From positions 1 to 64,000 of the forward strand of contig CAYFIW010000001.1 of the NCBI GenBank assembly GCA_964343265.1: 64,000 nucleotides of DNA, read 5' to 3'. Below, piece by piece: positions 35,401 to 45,133 of this stretch. The notes under the pieces were generated by a model. It was not told where the DNA came from. It saw only the letters and a list, made by a program, of their open reading frames with translations, and searched no databases. Origin of the DNA: CAYFIW01 sp964343265. GTDB lineage: Bacteria; Chloroflexota; Dehalococcoidia; Lucifugimonadales; UBA826. Position 1 is the stretch's first letter. Every line of letters starts with the position of its first letter. The position numbers and the translations under genes were made by a program.

Positions 35401-36801
35401 ATGAAAGAATCCGACTTACTTGAAAACAAAAGATATAACGGATTAGATGCTTTGCGCGCAATGGCAATGTTTTTAGGAATTTTGCTTCACGGCTCGCTGA
35501 CTTATTTTTCACAACTTTTCAGTATGGAATTATTCTGGCCAGCAGACAATGATCAATCTCTCAATTTGGCATTATTGTTCGATTTTATACACACTTGGAG
35601 AATGCCTACTTTTTTTCTCCTGGCAGGATTCTTTGCTCATCTAGTAATTGAGCGCAAACATTTTTTTTATTTTTTCCGTGACAGATTAAAAAGAATACTT
35701 CTTCCGCTCCTGATTTTTGGTCCGATTATGGCACTTGTGTTACCGGCCATCTGGCTATATGGCTGGAAAGGGTATTTTTCGTTCGGATTAGTTCAAGAGG
35801 TTGTTCAAAACACAAATGACTTAGGTTCTAGCGGAGAACTTATAGGACACCTATGGTTTCTCTATTACCTATTAATTATGTACTTTAATCTAGGTATTAT
35901 TTGTTTTTTCGGTAAATCAAAATATTCACTTATCCTGTTGCTCTTTACATGGATAGGATTCTTATTATTGTTGGCTTACGTATATGGCTTCGGGCCATTC
36001 ACCGGAATTAGCACCCTGTCTGCAATGGGACTGGTTATTCTTGGCTTTCTTATAGCAAGTTTCATAACTATTACCATCACCTTAACCAATCTTTTAAAAT
36101 TTCTATTCCTATCCAGAATAGGTGTCATATTTACAAAAACAATCTATTCAAGAATTCCTATCTTGTTTGTAATGGCAGCTTGTTTGTTGCTTATATTTAG
36201 AGGAGATAACGAATCAAAACCTATTTGGCCAATAAACGTGCCCGACTTTTTATATTCATTCCTTTTCTTTCTTTATGGGTACGGACTCTGGTCAAATAGA
36301 GATTTAATTAATCGCCTAAAAGGGTCCTCTCATTTAGTACTTTCATGCCTGAGTGCCTTCTTTTTTTACGTTTCTCACTTAGTTTGTGTGAGCGTTATCG
36401 ATTCACTCAACTCAAGAAACGATCTCAACACAATTCCAATTTTTGAATTTCTAGATTTGTTTTGTTACGGATCTTCAGCAGTACTAATTACACTTTCATT
36501 AATTGGCGTCTTTGAAGCCTCGATGAATAGCTCAAAGAAATGGGTGCGATGGCTTTCCGATTCCTCATACTGGATCTATATTATCCACCTGCCACTAGTA
36601 TCGCTGACAACCTTTTATTTAGGTCACATGGATAGAAATCAGTGGTTGAAGAAATTGACCGGAATTGAATGGAATGCAGAATCAAAATTCTTGATATCTT
36701 GCATCTTCACCATGGTGGTGTGTCTGGTGACTTACAGATATCTGGTTAGATACACGCCAATCGGGCTATTACTAAACGGAAGAAAATCTAGAAGTCCATA
36801 A
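35401..36801 (+). CDS. Acyltransferase 3 family membrane protein
   Basis: 466 residues with about 10-12 hydrophobic segments. RYNGLDALRAMAMFLGILLHG contains the R and H typical of the family (the quoted motif spans residues 12-32 of the chain), and RMPTFFLLAGFFAHL plus RDRLKRILLPLLIFGP match OpgC/glucan-modifying acyltransferases. These move acyl groups such as succinyl or acetyl onto envelope sugars across the membrane. The ATG at 35401 has GGAAGG eight bases upstream; an alternative start five codons earlier is weaker. It converges on the next gene with five bases between. Confidence 0.83.
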   Translation: MKESDLLENKRYNGLDALRAMAMFLGILLHGSLTYFSQLFSMELFWPADNDQSLNLALLFDFIHTWRMPTFFLLAGFFAHLVIERKHFFYFFRDRLKRILLPLLIFGPIMALVLPAIWLYGWKGYFSFGLVQEVVQNTNDLGSSGELIGHLWFLYYLLIMYFNLGIICFFGKSKYSLILLLFTWIGFLLLLAYVYGFGPFTGISTLSAMGLVILGFLIASFITITITLTNLLKFLFLSRIGVIFTKTIYSRIPILFVMAACLLLIFRGDNESKPIWPINVPDFLYSFLFFLYGYGLWSNRDLINRLKGSSHLVLSCLSAFFFYVSHLVCVSVIDSLNSRNDLNTIPIFEFLDLFCYGSSAVLITLSLIGVFEASMNSSKKWVRWLSDSSYWIYIIHLPLVSLTTFYLGHMDRNQWLKKLTGIEWNAESKFLISCIFTMVVCLVTYRYLVRYTPIGLLLNGRKSRSP

Positions 36802-36806
36802 CACGG

Positions 36807-37667
36807 TCACTGGATTTTTGTTGAAACAGCTATATTTTGTATGACCTCCAACGGGTCTTTATACGGAGATGAGTCCACAATAAATACAACTCTATTTGCA
36901 CCTGCTTCAAAATAATTTCGGGCCTGCATCTCTATTTCATCTTCGTTTCCCGGATCAACGAAAACCGTTATCTCTATTTCTGAAGGATCTCTCCCTATCT
37001 TCTGGCATTCTAGTGTCAAATTTTTCCGCCCATCAGATATAGCCTCTGTAGAAACTTTAAACGGAGCCCACCCATCTCCCCACAAGGCTGTTCTCTGAAA
37101 GACTCTCGGCCCACGGCTACCCAAAATAATAGGAGGATGGGGCGAAGAGACAGGTTTTGGATCAAATCTTAAAGGTGGAAAACTATAGTAATTCCCTTGG
37201 TATTCTGGTTGGTCCTCCGTCCACATTTTCTTCATGACTTCAATAGACTCCGTAGTTTGTGTCCATCGACGAGGAAAATCTCCACCCAACGCCTTAGTTT
37301 CCTCGGGTTGCCAACCAGCACCAATACCAAATAAGAATCTCCCCTTCGAGTATAAATCCAGGGTTGAAATCCTTTTTGCGAGATCTATTGGATGATGCTC
37401 AGGAACCAAACAAACCCCTGTTCCTAACATCATTTTTTCTGTCACTGCCGCCACGATACTCAATCCAATCAAAGGATCCACCATCTTTAGATACGATTCA
37501 GGTATTGGAGCACCCACAACACCACCAGGGCCAACAGAAGGATTCACAGGTATGACGACATGTTCAGGTAGCCAAATAGATTCGAACCCCATTCCCTCTG
37601 CAGTTGAAGAGAAGTTAGCTAAATCTACGGAATTAGAATTAAATGCAGAATGCAATCCTATCTTCAT
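36807..37667 (-). CDS. LLM-class flavin-dependent oxidoreductase, F420-type
   Basis: 286 residues from ATG 37667, chosen for the excellent GGAGG six to seven bases upstream; the frame extends 12 codons more. A luciferase-like TIM barrel: MGFESIWLPEHVV, GTGVCLVPEHHPIDLAKRIST and FGIGAGWQPEE are hallmarks of the group that uses FMN or coenzyme F420 (TIGR03619-like). Likely roles are oxidation of an organic substrate, including sulfur or ring compounds. Whether F420 or FMN is used cannot be read from the sequence. Confidence 0.83.
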   Translation of the reverse strand: MKIGLHSAFNSNSVDLANFSSTAEGMGFESIWLPEHVVIPVNPSVGPGGVVGAPIPESYLKMVDPLIGLSIVAAVTEKMMLGTGVCLVPEHHPIDLAKRISTLDLYSKGRFLFGIGAGWQPEETKALGGDFPRRWTQTTESIEVMKKMWTEDQPEYQGNYYSFPPLRFDPKPVSSPHPPIILGSRGPRVFQRTALWGDGWAPFKVSTEAISDGRKNLTLECQKIGRDPSEIEITVFVDPGNEDEIEMQARNYFEAGANRVVFIVDSSPYKDPLEVIQNIAVSTKIQ

Positions 37668-37905
37668 ATTTTCCTCCGAAACATGCTCTAAAAACGATCC
37701 CACAATGTAAATTACTACAAAAGCGGGTCATTGATCGGTCCCCTAAATCCCTGTGAAAACTAAAATGAACTGTATAATTGTAGTGCCGGGTCGTCTAATC
37801 TACTCTATTTACCCATTTGGGTCTCCAGAATTTCACTATTCGGTACACTGAATATCAATTTCAATATACTGAATTCAATCCATAGTAATTCTTGGAGGAC
37901 ACGTT

Positions 37906-39222
37906 CTGAAATTCGAACAACTAAACCTATCAAAGACGATTCTATATGGAATCCAAAAAACGGGGTATGCGGAAACTACTCCTATTCAAGAGAAATCGAT
38001 TCCACTCGCACTAGAAGGGAACGACATATTAGGGCTTGCACAAACCGGAACCGGAAAAACAGCTGCGTTTGCATTACCCATCCTTGAAAAACTGTTATCA
38101 AGCCATGTTGGGCAAAAAAAACAACATCCCAGATCTTTGATTATCGCACCTACCAGAGAACTAGCAGATCAAATAAATCAGTCGATACAACAACTGGGAA
38201 CAAAAACAAACCTCAAAAGTACAACTATCTATGGGGGCGTAAACAAAAATCCTCAAAATGAAGTTTTATCTAAAGGGGTAGATATTGTAATTGCCTGTCC
38301 CGGAAGGTTATTGGACCACATAAGAGAGAAGACCATAACCCTTTCAAAAATAGAAATGTTGGTGATCGATGAAGCAGATACCATGTTTGACATGGGATTC
38401 CTCCCAGACATACGCAGTATACTTTCCCATCTTCCAGTAGAAAGGCAAACAATGTTTTTTGCGGCAACCATGCCTCCACCAATAAAAACACTGGCATCTG
38501 AAATTCTGGATTCTCCTAAATCTGTCCAGATAGGAATCATAGCTCCAGCAAAAACCGTCAAACATGCTCTCTATCCAACCACTGACAAAATGAAAAAACG
38601 TATGATCATGCATTTGTTGAAACAGACCGCAACAGGGCAAGTCATGATTTTTACGAGAACAAAACGAAGAGCTAGATTTCTTGCCAGCGACCTTGAAAAT
38701 GACGGATTTAAAGTGGCTCCACTGCAAGGAAATATGTCTCAAAATAAGAGACAGCAAGCGATATCGGGTTTTAGGAAAGGCAAGTATGACATCCTTGTAG
38801 CTACTGACATTGCCTCCAGGGGGATAGATGTCTCTGATGTAACTCACGTCATTAACTACGACATGCCAAATACTGTCGATACCTATATTCACAGGATAGG
38901 AAGAACCGGGAGGGCAGAAAATATTGGAGAAGCTTTCACTTTTTCAACTAGAGAAGACGAGCCACTAATAAGGAAAGTTGAAAAGATACTTGGTTCAGAA
39001 ATTGAACGAAGAACTATAGAAGATTTTGACTACGGGGGATTTACTCCAAAACAAGATCATCACAACCCATCAAGGGGTCAAAGACAGGAAAGACAACACA
39101 GAAACGGATCTAACCCAAATTCAAATCGGAACAATAAATCCGGAAGATCGTGGGGCAAATCTAAATATAGAGGAACCAGAAACAAAAGATCCTACAGAGA
39201 CCGAACTGAAAACAAAAGATAG
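37906..39222 (+). CDS. DEAD-box RNA helicase with an apparent CTG start
   Basis: 438 residues. The Q motif (F3 to Q28), AQTGTGKT (45-52), PTREL (82-86), a DEAD box read as IDEADTMFDMG, and HRIGRTGRA are all present; motif III is AAT rather than SAT. The Asn/Arg-rich tail from residue 380 should bind RNA. No ATG, GTG or TTG occurs in frame between the upstream stop (37870-37872) and codon 78. GGAGG at 37894-37898 lies seven bases before CTG 37906, and starting there gives MKFEQLNLS, exactly where homologues begin. A TTG at 38137 would remove motif I. Confidence 0.88.
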   Translation: MKFEQLNLSKTILYGIQKTGYAETTPIQEKSIPLALEGNDILGLAQTGTGKTAAFALPILEKLLSSHVGQKKQHPRSLIIAPTRELADQINQSIQQLGTKTNLKSTTIYGGVNKNPQNEVLSKGVDIVIACPGRLLDHIREKTITLSKIEMLVIDEADTMFDMGFLPDIRSILSHLPVERQTMFFAATMPPPIKTLASEILDSPKSVQIGIIAPAKTVKHALYPTTDKMKKRMIMHLLKQTATGQVMIFTRTKRRARFLASDLENDGFKVAPLQGNMSQNKRQQAISGFRKGKYDILVATDIASRGIDVSDVTHVINYDMPNTVDTYIHRIGRTGRAENIGEAFTFSTREDEPLIRKVEKILGSEIERRTIEDFDYGGFTPKQDHHNPSRGQRQERQHRNGSNPNSNRNNKSGRSWGKSKYRGTRNKRSYRDRTENKR

Positions 39223-39286
39223 TTGCTGTAATATTCTCCAAATCTAAGTTTCGCCTAGAACAATTTTATGGAGAAGTTAAAGGTAT

Positions 39287-40339
39287 ATGAAGTTCGGCTT
39301 GTTTTGGCAAGTTCCAGGCCATGAAAAATCTGACGTGCAGGAACGTCACTGGGAAACAGTTGAGGAGATAATACTTGGCGAAAAACTCGGTTTCTACGAA
39401 GCCTGGTTAGCAGAATCTCCGTTCTACCCGACCAGACCGATGTCACAGCCTTTATTTGTCATATCCGCAGCCGCACAATACACTTCTAAAATTAGGTTCG
39501 GAACTCTGGCAACACAGGTCCCAATGCATCACCCCATTGAATACGCTACTTCAGCAGCGACATGTGACATCATGACGAAGGGCAGATTAGATTTATGCCT
39601 AGGTGGAAGGTATGGCGGAGGATCGAGTCACGTCATGGGAGTATCTGATCAAATAAGTTCTGATCAAAGCAGAAGAATGGTCAGAGAATTCACAAACATA
39701 CTCCGTAGAGCCTGGAAAACTGACAGGTTAGACTTTAACGGTGAGTTTTGGAAATTCCAAGATGTGCCTGTACTACCAAAACCAGCTCAAAGTGAGGGAC
39801 CATCATTGTTAATGGCTGCAAATAGCGACGGAAGTTTCGCATTCGCGGCGCAACAAAATATGGGAGTGATAGGCACGACGCTGAGTCAACCATTAGCAAA
39901 TATAGAAAAACACTCTAATACTTTTTCCAATATATATTCCAACAACAATTCTTTAGATCCTCAACCATTTCATCTGGCAATTTCTTTTTTCGTTGCTGAA
40001 ACAAAAGAAAAAGCACATCAAATAATGTCCAGAAATTGGCTTAAATCCGATGTTATATCCGATGGACCACCTGTGCACACCACCGCTATTGGCGGAGGAA
40101 GACATGATTTTTCTTCCGGAGAAGGGGGATGGGGAACTTGGGATTTCGAATCAGCCACTAAACATTGTATTTACGACAGTCCAGAAGGATGTGTGGAACG
40201 ATTAAGAGAAATTCAAAAACGAGTACCCGTCTTGGATCAATGCATTCTCGAATTTAATAGACGCGGCAGGCTTACTACTCGAGAAGTCCAAGACTCAATG
40301 AAATTATTCGCAGACAGAGTATTGCCCGTTTTCAACTAA
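39287..40339 (+). CDS. LLM-class flavin-dependent monooxygenase
   Basis: 350 residues of the bacterial luciferase-like fold, longer than the 36.8 kb enzyme and of a different subgroup: MKFGLFWQVPGH, EKLGFYEAWLAESPF, FGTLATQVPMHHPIEYA and GRLDLCLGGRYGGG. It would use reduced flavin and O2 to oxidise an organic molecule, as in the alkanal or nitrilotriacetate monooxygenase groups. AAAGG precedes the ATG. The double CoA-transferase gene follows after 22 bases, so the two likely act on one catabolic route. A flavin reductase is not seen nearby. Confidence 0.83.
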   Translation: MKFGLFWQVPGHEKSDVQERHWETVEEIILGEKLGFYEAWLAESPFYPTRPMSQPLFVISAAAQYTSKIRFGTLATQVPMHHPIEYATSAATCDIMTKGRLDLCLGGRYGGGSSHVMGVSDQISSDQSRRMVREFTNILRRAWKTDRLDFNGEFWKFQDVPVLPKPAQSEGPSLLMAANSDGSFAFAAQQNMGVIGTTLSQPLANIEKHSNTFSNIYSNNNSLDPQPFHLAISFFVAETKEKAHQIMSRNWLKSDVISDGPPVHTTAIGGGRHDFSSGEGGWGTWDFESATKHCIYDSPEGCVERLREIQKRVPVLDQCILEFNRRGRLTTREVQDSMKLFADRVLPVFN

Positions 40340-40361
40340 CCTTTCTAGGGAGACAAAAAAA

Positions 40362-42884
40362 TTGGAACAAGTTCTCAGCGGTTTGAGAATAGTTGAATTT
40401 GGAAATGACGTAGCTGCCGCTAACGTTGGAAGGTTACTGTCGGCCTATGGTGCAGAAGTTATACTCGTTGAACCACCGGAAGGAAATATCCTCCGACATC
40501 TTCCTCCCTATGCAACCAAAACCTCAACCTCAGAACCTGACCTTGAGAAAAGCATCCTTTTTGCATACATGAGTACAGGGAAAAAATCCGTTCTCCTAGA
40601 TTTAAATCAACCTCAGAACATACAAATATTAAGAGACCTTGTTCTCAGCTCAGACGGCGTAGTTGATAGTTACCAACCAGGATATCTGACCAAATTAGGC
40701 ATTGATCTAGAAGAACTTTCGAACATAAAACCATCACTATGCGTCACAAGGATATCTCCTTACGGACAGACTGGGCCTAAATCCTCATGGAAAACCAGCG
40801 CACTGACAAGTTTTGCATCTGGTGGACAGATGTACTTAACAGGTGACCCAGACCGAGAACCACTCATGACGGCAGGACATCAGGCACACATACAAGGAAG
40901 TCTTCATGCACTCGGTGGTACATTAACCGCTTTATTTGCAGCAGAAAAAACCGGTAAAGGAGATGTTCTTGACATCTCTCTACAAGAAGTTCAGCTTGCT
41001 ACCCTTGAGGGAGCAGGACCAGCCGCCCTTTGGTATGGATCTGAACAACCGAGGGGAGGCAACAATCCAAGGGCTTTATGGGGCGTCCATCCTTGCAAAG
41101 ACGGATGGATTGGCGTTGCATCCATGCCTCGCCAAACCCACTCTGTTTTGGACACCATAAACGCCTCAGCATTAAAAGATGACCCTCTTTTCAAAGACAA
41201 TGCCTGGAGCCAAGAAGCTGACGATTTATTAAGACATTTAGTGCCGTTGTTTACTTTAGAGCATGACGCTGAGGAGATTTTTAAAGTCGCAAATTCTTAC
41301 CGAGCCCCGTTTGCCATGATTCCTGAACCTAGTGACCTTTTGAAATGGCGCCACTATCAAGAAATAGATTTCTGGCAGAAAGTTACTCATCCAGTACTGG
41401 GTGAGCATCCCGTTCCATCCGGACCAATATGGTTTAGCCCTGATGAAGGAGGGGAAAAACCACTTCCAGATAAAGGAATGTTTAGACCCGCTCCGACCCT
41501 AGGACAACACACAAAGGAAGTACTTGAAGCTTTAAATAGCCGATCTAAAACCTCTAAAACTATCAATAACACCACAGAATCAACAAAATGCGAAGACCCA
41601 TATGGTCCTCCTTTAAAGGGCCTTCGTGTTATTGATATGACTCAAGTTTGGTCAGGCCCCTACGCCGCCCGCTTCCTGGCAGATATGGGCGCGGATGTTA
41701 TAAAAGTAGAAGGACCTACTTTTCCGGACCCAATCAGAACCGCCACAAGACAACATCGCGCCGGGGAACCAGACATAAATGTATCCGCATACTTTAGTGA
41801 ATATAACCGGGGTAAGAGAGGATTTGCTGTCGACATAAAACAAAAAAGTGGTCTAGAAGCGCTAAGAAAGCTAATCGCAACCGCAGATGTGTTCCTTGAA
41901 AATTGGTCTTCCGGTGTAGCTGATCGAAACTCTTTAGGTTATGAAGACATAAGATCAATCAATCCCAAAATCATATATGTCACTATGCCAGGTTTCGGTC
42001 ACCAGGGTTCAGATTCATCCATGGTAGGATTTGGGCCGACTATAGAGCAAATGGGAGGGCTTGTCGCACTTCAAGGATATAAGGGAGGAGAGCCACACAA
42101 AACAGGGATCTCTTATGGCGATCCAATCGCAGGGGCCACCTGTGCTGCTGCTATCGCCGCCGCCCTGTTAAGAAGAGAGAAAACAGGCTACGGGTGTTAT
42201 TGTGTCTTGCCTCAAAGGGATGGAGTCACTGGTCTTGTTGGGGAATTCTTTATAGCAGAATCATTGGGCTTTCCGATGGAATTAAGGCTAGGCAACAGTT
42301 CCAATTTTTCTACTCCTCATAATATATACCCATGCAAGCCAGATGATAAACCGAGAATAGTTCTTGGACCTGACGGAAATCCTGTAGGCGAATTGTTTGA
42401 TAGATGGATCGCTATTGATTGTCAAAGTGACAAAGAGTGGGATGCACTAAAGAAAACCATAAATGATCCCAGACTCAATAACCAAGAATATTCGACTCTG
42501 CAGGGCAGACTCAAATATACGGAACAGATAGATAAAGTAATATCAGAATGGACCTGCGAGAAAGATCCTCACGAATTGGAGAACTTACTTCAGTCAAAAC
42601 AAATCACAGCGTCATCAGTGGCGACAGCTGCTTCACTTCTAAATGATAATCATATCAAGGAAAGAAACGTTTTTATCTCTGTGATTCACTCTATTGTAGG
42701 TACTCACAGTACAGCTAGGCCGACCTGGAGATTCTCTAAGCGTACTAGTCTTCCATCTAAATCTAGCCCATTGTTTGGGGAACATAATGAAGAAATACTA
42801 AAAGACCTAGGATACGACGAGGAGATTATATCTTCTATGAAACAAAGTGGCGCGATATCTAAAACACTCCTAGGAAACAGGTAG
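40362..42884 (+). CDS. Tandem CaiB/BaiF (class III) CoA-transferase fusion
   Basis: 840 residues made of two class III CoA-transferase units: residues 1-395 (LRIVEFGNDVAAANVGRLLS) and about 410-840 (LRVIDMTQVWSGPYAARFLA). Family members move CoA between carboxylic acids through an aspartyl-CoA thioester. The catalytic Asp appears replaced by Glu209 in the first half (ISLQEVQLA) but present as Asp620 in the second (PQRDGVTG). This recalls heteromeric CoA-transferases such as BbsEF, where only one subunit carries Asp. Start is TTG with GGGAG upstream. Substrate unknown; the flavin enzyme upstream suggests aromatic or other organic acid breakdown. Confidence 0.85.
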   Translation: MEQVLSGLRIVEFGNDVAAANVGRLLSAYGAEVILVEPPEGNILRHLPPYATKTSTSEPDLEKSILFAYMSTGKKSVLLDLNQPQNIQILRDLVLSSDGVVDSYQPGYLTKLGIDLEELSNIKPSLCVTRISPYGQTGPKSSWKTSALTSFASGGQMYLTGDPDREPLMTAGHQAHIQGSLHALGGTLTALFAAEKTGKGDVLDISLQEVQLATLEGAGPAALWYGSEQPRGGNNPRALWGVHPCKDGWIGVASMPRQTHSVLDTINASALKDDPLFKDNAWSQEADDLLRHLVPLFTLEHDAEEIFKVANSYRAPFAMIPEPSDLLKWRHYQEIDFWQKVTHPVLGEHPVPSGPIWFSPDEGGEKPLPDKGMFRPAPTLGQHTKEVLEALNSRSKTSKTINNTTESTKCEDPYGPPLKGLRVIDMTQVWSGPYAARFLADMGADVIKVEGPTFPDPIRTATRQHRAGEPDINVSAYFSEYNRGKRGFAVDIKQKSGLEALRKLIATADVFLENWSSGVADRNSLGYEDIRSINPKIIYVTMPGFGHQGSDSSMVGFGPTIEQMGGLVALQGYKGGEPHKTGISYGDPIAGATCAAAIAAALLRREKTGYGCYCVLPQRDGVTGLVGEFFIAESLGFPMELRLGNSSNFSTPHNIYPCKPDDKPRIVLGPDGNPVGELFDRWIAIDCQSDKEWDALKKTINDPRLNNQEYSTLQGRLKYTEQIDKVISEWTCEKDPHELENLLQSKQITASSVATAASLLNDNHIKERNVFISVIHSIVGTHSTARPTWRFSKRTSLPSKSSPLFGEHNEEILKDLGYDEEIISSMKQSGAISKTLLGNR

Positions 42885-42885
42885 C

Positions 42886-43644
42886 CTACTCAAACATGGC
42901 AATGGCCACAGTTATGTTGTCATGTCCACCATTGTCATTTGCTTCTCCAATTAGCCGATCAATCATCTCTTCAATCGATCCCTCTCTCAAAATATCACAA
43001 ATTGTTGAATCCTCTACCAAGCCGTGAAGCCCATCCGAACATATCAGTAATCTATCACCAGAATGTGTTTCTAATTTTAGGAAGTCTGACTCCACATCAT
43101 CGTCAATGCCAAGAGCCTTAGTTATAACATTGCGGTTCGGGTGAACTCGTGCTTGCTCATTAGTTATATGACCATCTTTCACCAACTGAGCTACCCAGCT
43201 ATGGTCATCAGTTAATTGCTTCAGGTCTCCATCTCTCATCAAGTAGGCCCTGCTATCACCAACATGGCCTATGTGACACTCACCAGCAATAAAGATGGCA
43301 ACTGTACACGTTGTTCCCATTGACCCTTCAGGGCTAGCCTTTCCTCTTTTGACAATTTTCTCGTTAGCCATCGAGAATGTATCCTTCAGCAAATCCTTAA
43401 TATGCCGATGCCCGATATCAGTACTAGAAAACACTTCCTCGAAAGTTTCAGCCGCTATTCTACTGGCAACATCTCCTGCAGTATGCCCACCCATCCCGTC
43501 AGCAACTCCCAAAACCGCATCTATTTCTCCAATAGATTTTGATTTTGCAAGCTGAATGAAATTATCCTCGTTTCTGGATCTTTTTTGTCCCACATCAGTT
43601 TTAGCCAATATTTCCATGTCCAAATTCTGGCTAATGTAATCCAA
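42886..43644 (-). CDS. PP2C-family protein serine/threonine phosphatase
   Basis: 252 residues, the compact bacterial PP2C (Stp/PrpC) size. RSRNEDNF, VADGMGGHTAGDVAS, GHVGDSRAYL, LLICSDGLHGLV and GGHDNITVA hold the Asp and Gly residues that bind two Mn/Mg ions. It dephosphorylates Ser/Thr on proteins. Its usual partner, a PknB-type kinase, is not in the window. Start chosen as TTG 43644 because GAGGAG lies seven bases upstream; ATG 43617 is the alternative. It converges with the CoA-transferase gene, one base apart. Confidence 0.92.
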   Translation of the reverse strand: MDYISQNLDMEILAKTDVGQKRSRNEDNFIQLAKSKSIGEIDAVLGVADGMGGHTAGDVASRIAAETFEEVFSSTDIGHRHIKDLLKDTFSMANEKIVKRGKASPEGSMGTTCTVAIFIAGECHIGHVGDSRAYLMRDGDLKQLTDDHSWVAQLVKDGHITNEQARVHPNRNVITKALGIDDDVESDFLKLETHSGDRLLICSDGLHGLVEDSTICDILREGSIEEMIDRLIGEANDNGGHDNITVAIAMFE

Positions 43645-43715
43645 AACTATCTCCTCTCATTAACTTGCACTCAGTTTTTATAAAAAGTGAGAATAAAATA
43701 TTCCCACAAAATTGA

Positions 43716-45017
43716 CTAAGAGCTTACCTGATGTTGTTTTATCAGATCATCTATGCCCCTAACATTTGAATTTAGTAGTCCACAACCTATTGAGAACATC
43801 GACACAAGTACTCCCCCCACCGCCACAGTCGTGGCTACACCTACGCTACCGTTTTCAAAAAATCCTGCTAGTCCTCCTGCATACATTGCACCCAAAGGCA
43901 TAATACTAAACGTCATCCCATGAAATCCCATCACTCTTCCCCTCATACGATCAGGAACCAGCAGTTGAATTGTGCTCATTATAGATATCAAGTAGGCTGA
44001 ATTACTTAAACCCATGATCAACATAAAGATCATAGCAAGATAATAATGCTCATATTTTAATGAAGTTAGGGAGAAAACTGTAAGAGTCAGCCCAAATAAC
44101 ACAGATCCCGCAATGAGCAACAACCGCGTCCTTCCAGCCGTACCTATTCGACCCAATAAAAGACTCATAGCCAAGGCACCCATTCCACTAATGCCAACTA
44201 ATACACCTTGGCCGTCCGCACCTACTCGTAAAATATCAGTTGCAAAAACTGGCATCATAGGGATGTATGCCATTCCAAAAAAGCTGTTAAAAAACGTCAT
44301 TAAAATCAATATTAAAAAAATGTTATTTGCCGTCAAAAATTTAACAACGACAAATAACCCACGATCCTCGGTCAAAAGATCTTTGGGATCCGTAAATCTA
44401 TTGTCAGAGTTCGTAGATTTCCTTACCTGCAATGTCATCACGACAAATACCATGACGAAAAACCCAGCAGATGAGATTAAAAAAGATACTCCCTCTCCCA
44501 CCCAAGTAATTATGAACCCCGCGAAAGCCGGAGCAATTATTCGATTACTCATCCATATGGTTGAGTTGAGTGCAACTGCGTTACTCATCGCTGAACGCTC
44601 AATTAGGCTAGGATAAAGAGCCTGTCTCGCTGGCTGGTCAAAAGCATTGACCCCACCAGCAAGAAAAGCAATAACTATGACATGTGATGAACTCACAATA
44701 TCTGTAAAAGTCAGAGTTCCTAAAATCAGTATCAGAAACCCATTTGTGGATTGTGTGATCGCGATGAGGCGTTTTCGATCTATCCTGTCAGCCAAAACAC
44801 CACCAAAAAGATTTAAGGCGATCGCGGGTCCCGCATTAGCAAGGCCGACATATCCTAGAAAAATAGGGTCTTCTGTAAGTCGATGTATCAACCAAAATTG
44901 AGTAAACGTCAACATTTGAAAACCTGTCACAGACGCCAAAGTTCCAAACCAATAGGACCTAAATGAATCGAATCCCATAGCCGGACCTAACAATCGCACA
45001 AGAAATGATGACATCAT
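43716..45017 (-). CDS. MFS exporter, EntS-like (MFS_3)
   Basis: 433 residues with about 12 hydrophobic segments. ADRIDRKRLIAITQ is the motif A loop; NAFDQPARQALYPSLI and GPAIALNLFGGVLADR are typical of the enterobactin-exporter/macrolide-efflux MFS_3 group, different from the three DHA2 proteins in this window. Substrate unknown. Divergent from the ureohydrolase gene; a dyad element lies between them. Confidence 0.83.
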   Translation of the reverse strand: MMSSFLVRLLGPAMGFDSFRSYWFGTLASVTGFQMLTFTQFWLIHRLTEDPIFLGYVGLANAGPAIALNLFGGVLADRIDRKRLIAITQSTNGFLILILGTLTFTDIVSSSHVIVIAFLAGGVNAFDQPARQALYPSLIERSAMSNAVALNSTIWMSNRIIAPAFAGFIITWVGEGVSFLISSAGFFVMVFVVMTLQVRKSTNSDNRFTDPKDLLTEDRGLFVVVKFLTANNIFLILILMTFFNSFFGMAYIPMMPVFATDILRVGADGQGVLVGISGMGALAMSLLLGRIGTAGRTRLLLIAGSVLFGLTLTVFSLTSLKYEHYYLAMIFMLIMGLSNSAYLISIMSTIQLLVPDRMRGRVMGFHGMTFSIMPLGAMYAGGLAGFFENGSVGVATTVAVGGVLVSMFSIGCGLLNSNVRGIDDLIKQHQVSS

Positions 45018-45061
45018 GAGAAAATACTTTAACTCATAGCATTTGTATAAACTAACTTGTG

Positions 45062-45078
45062 CACTAATCCTATTAGTG
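45062..45078. promoter_or_regulatory. Dyad element between divergent genes
   Basis: CACTAAT-CCT-ATTAGTG is a perfect 7-bp inverted repeat with a 3-base centre, in the 116-base gap between the MFS_3 exporter and the ureohydrolase. It looks like an operator for a dimeric regulator; no regulator gene is adjacent. Confidence 0.45.
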
Positions 45079-45133
45079 ATGCTACGATTCTTCTAACTCC
45101 GCACGCATAGGCGGGTTTTAAGGGAGTTGACAA

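Noticed and set aside
38344..38892. 182-aa minus-strand ORF
   Set aside because: Opposite strand of the DEAD-box helicase motifs.
44113..44616. 167-aa plus-strand ORF
   Set aside because: Opposite strand of the MFS_3 exporter, no support of its own.
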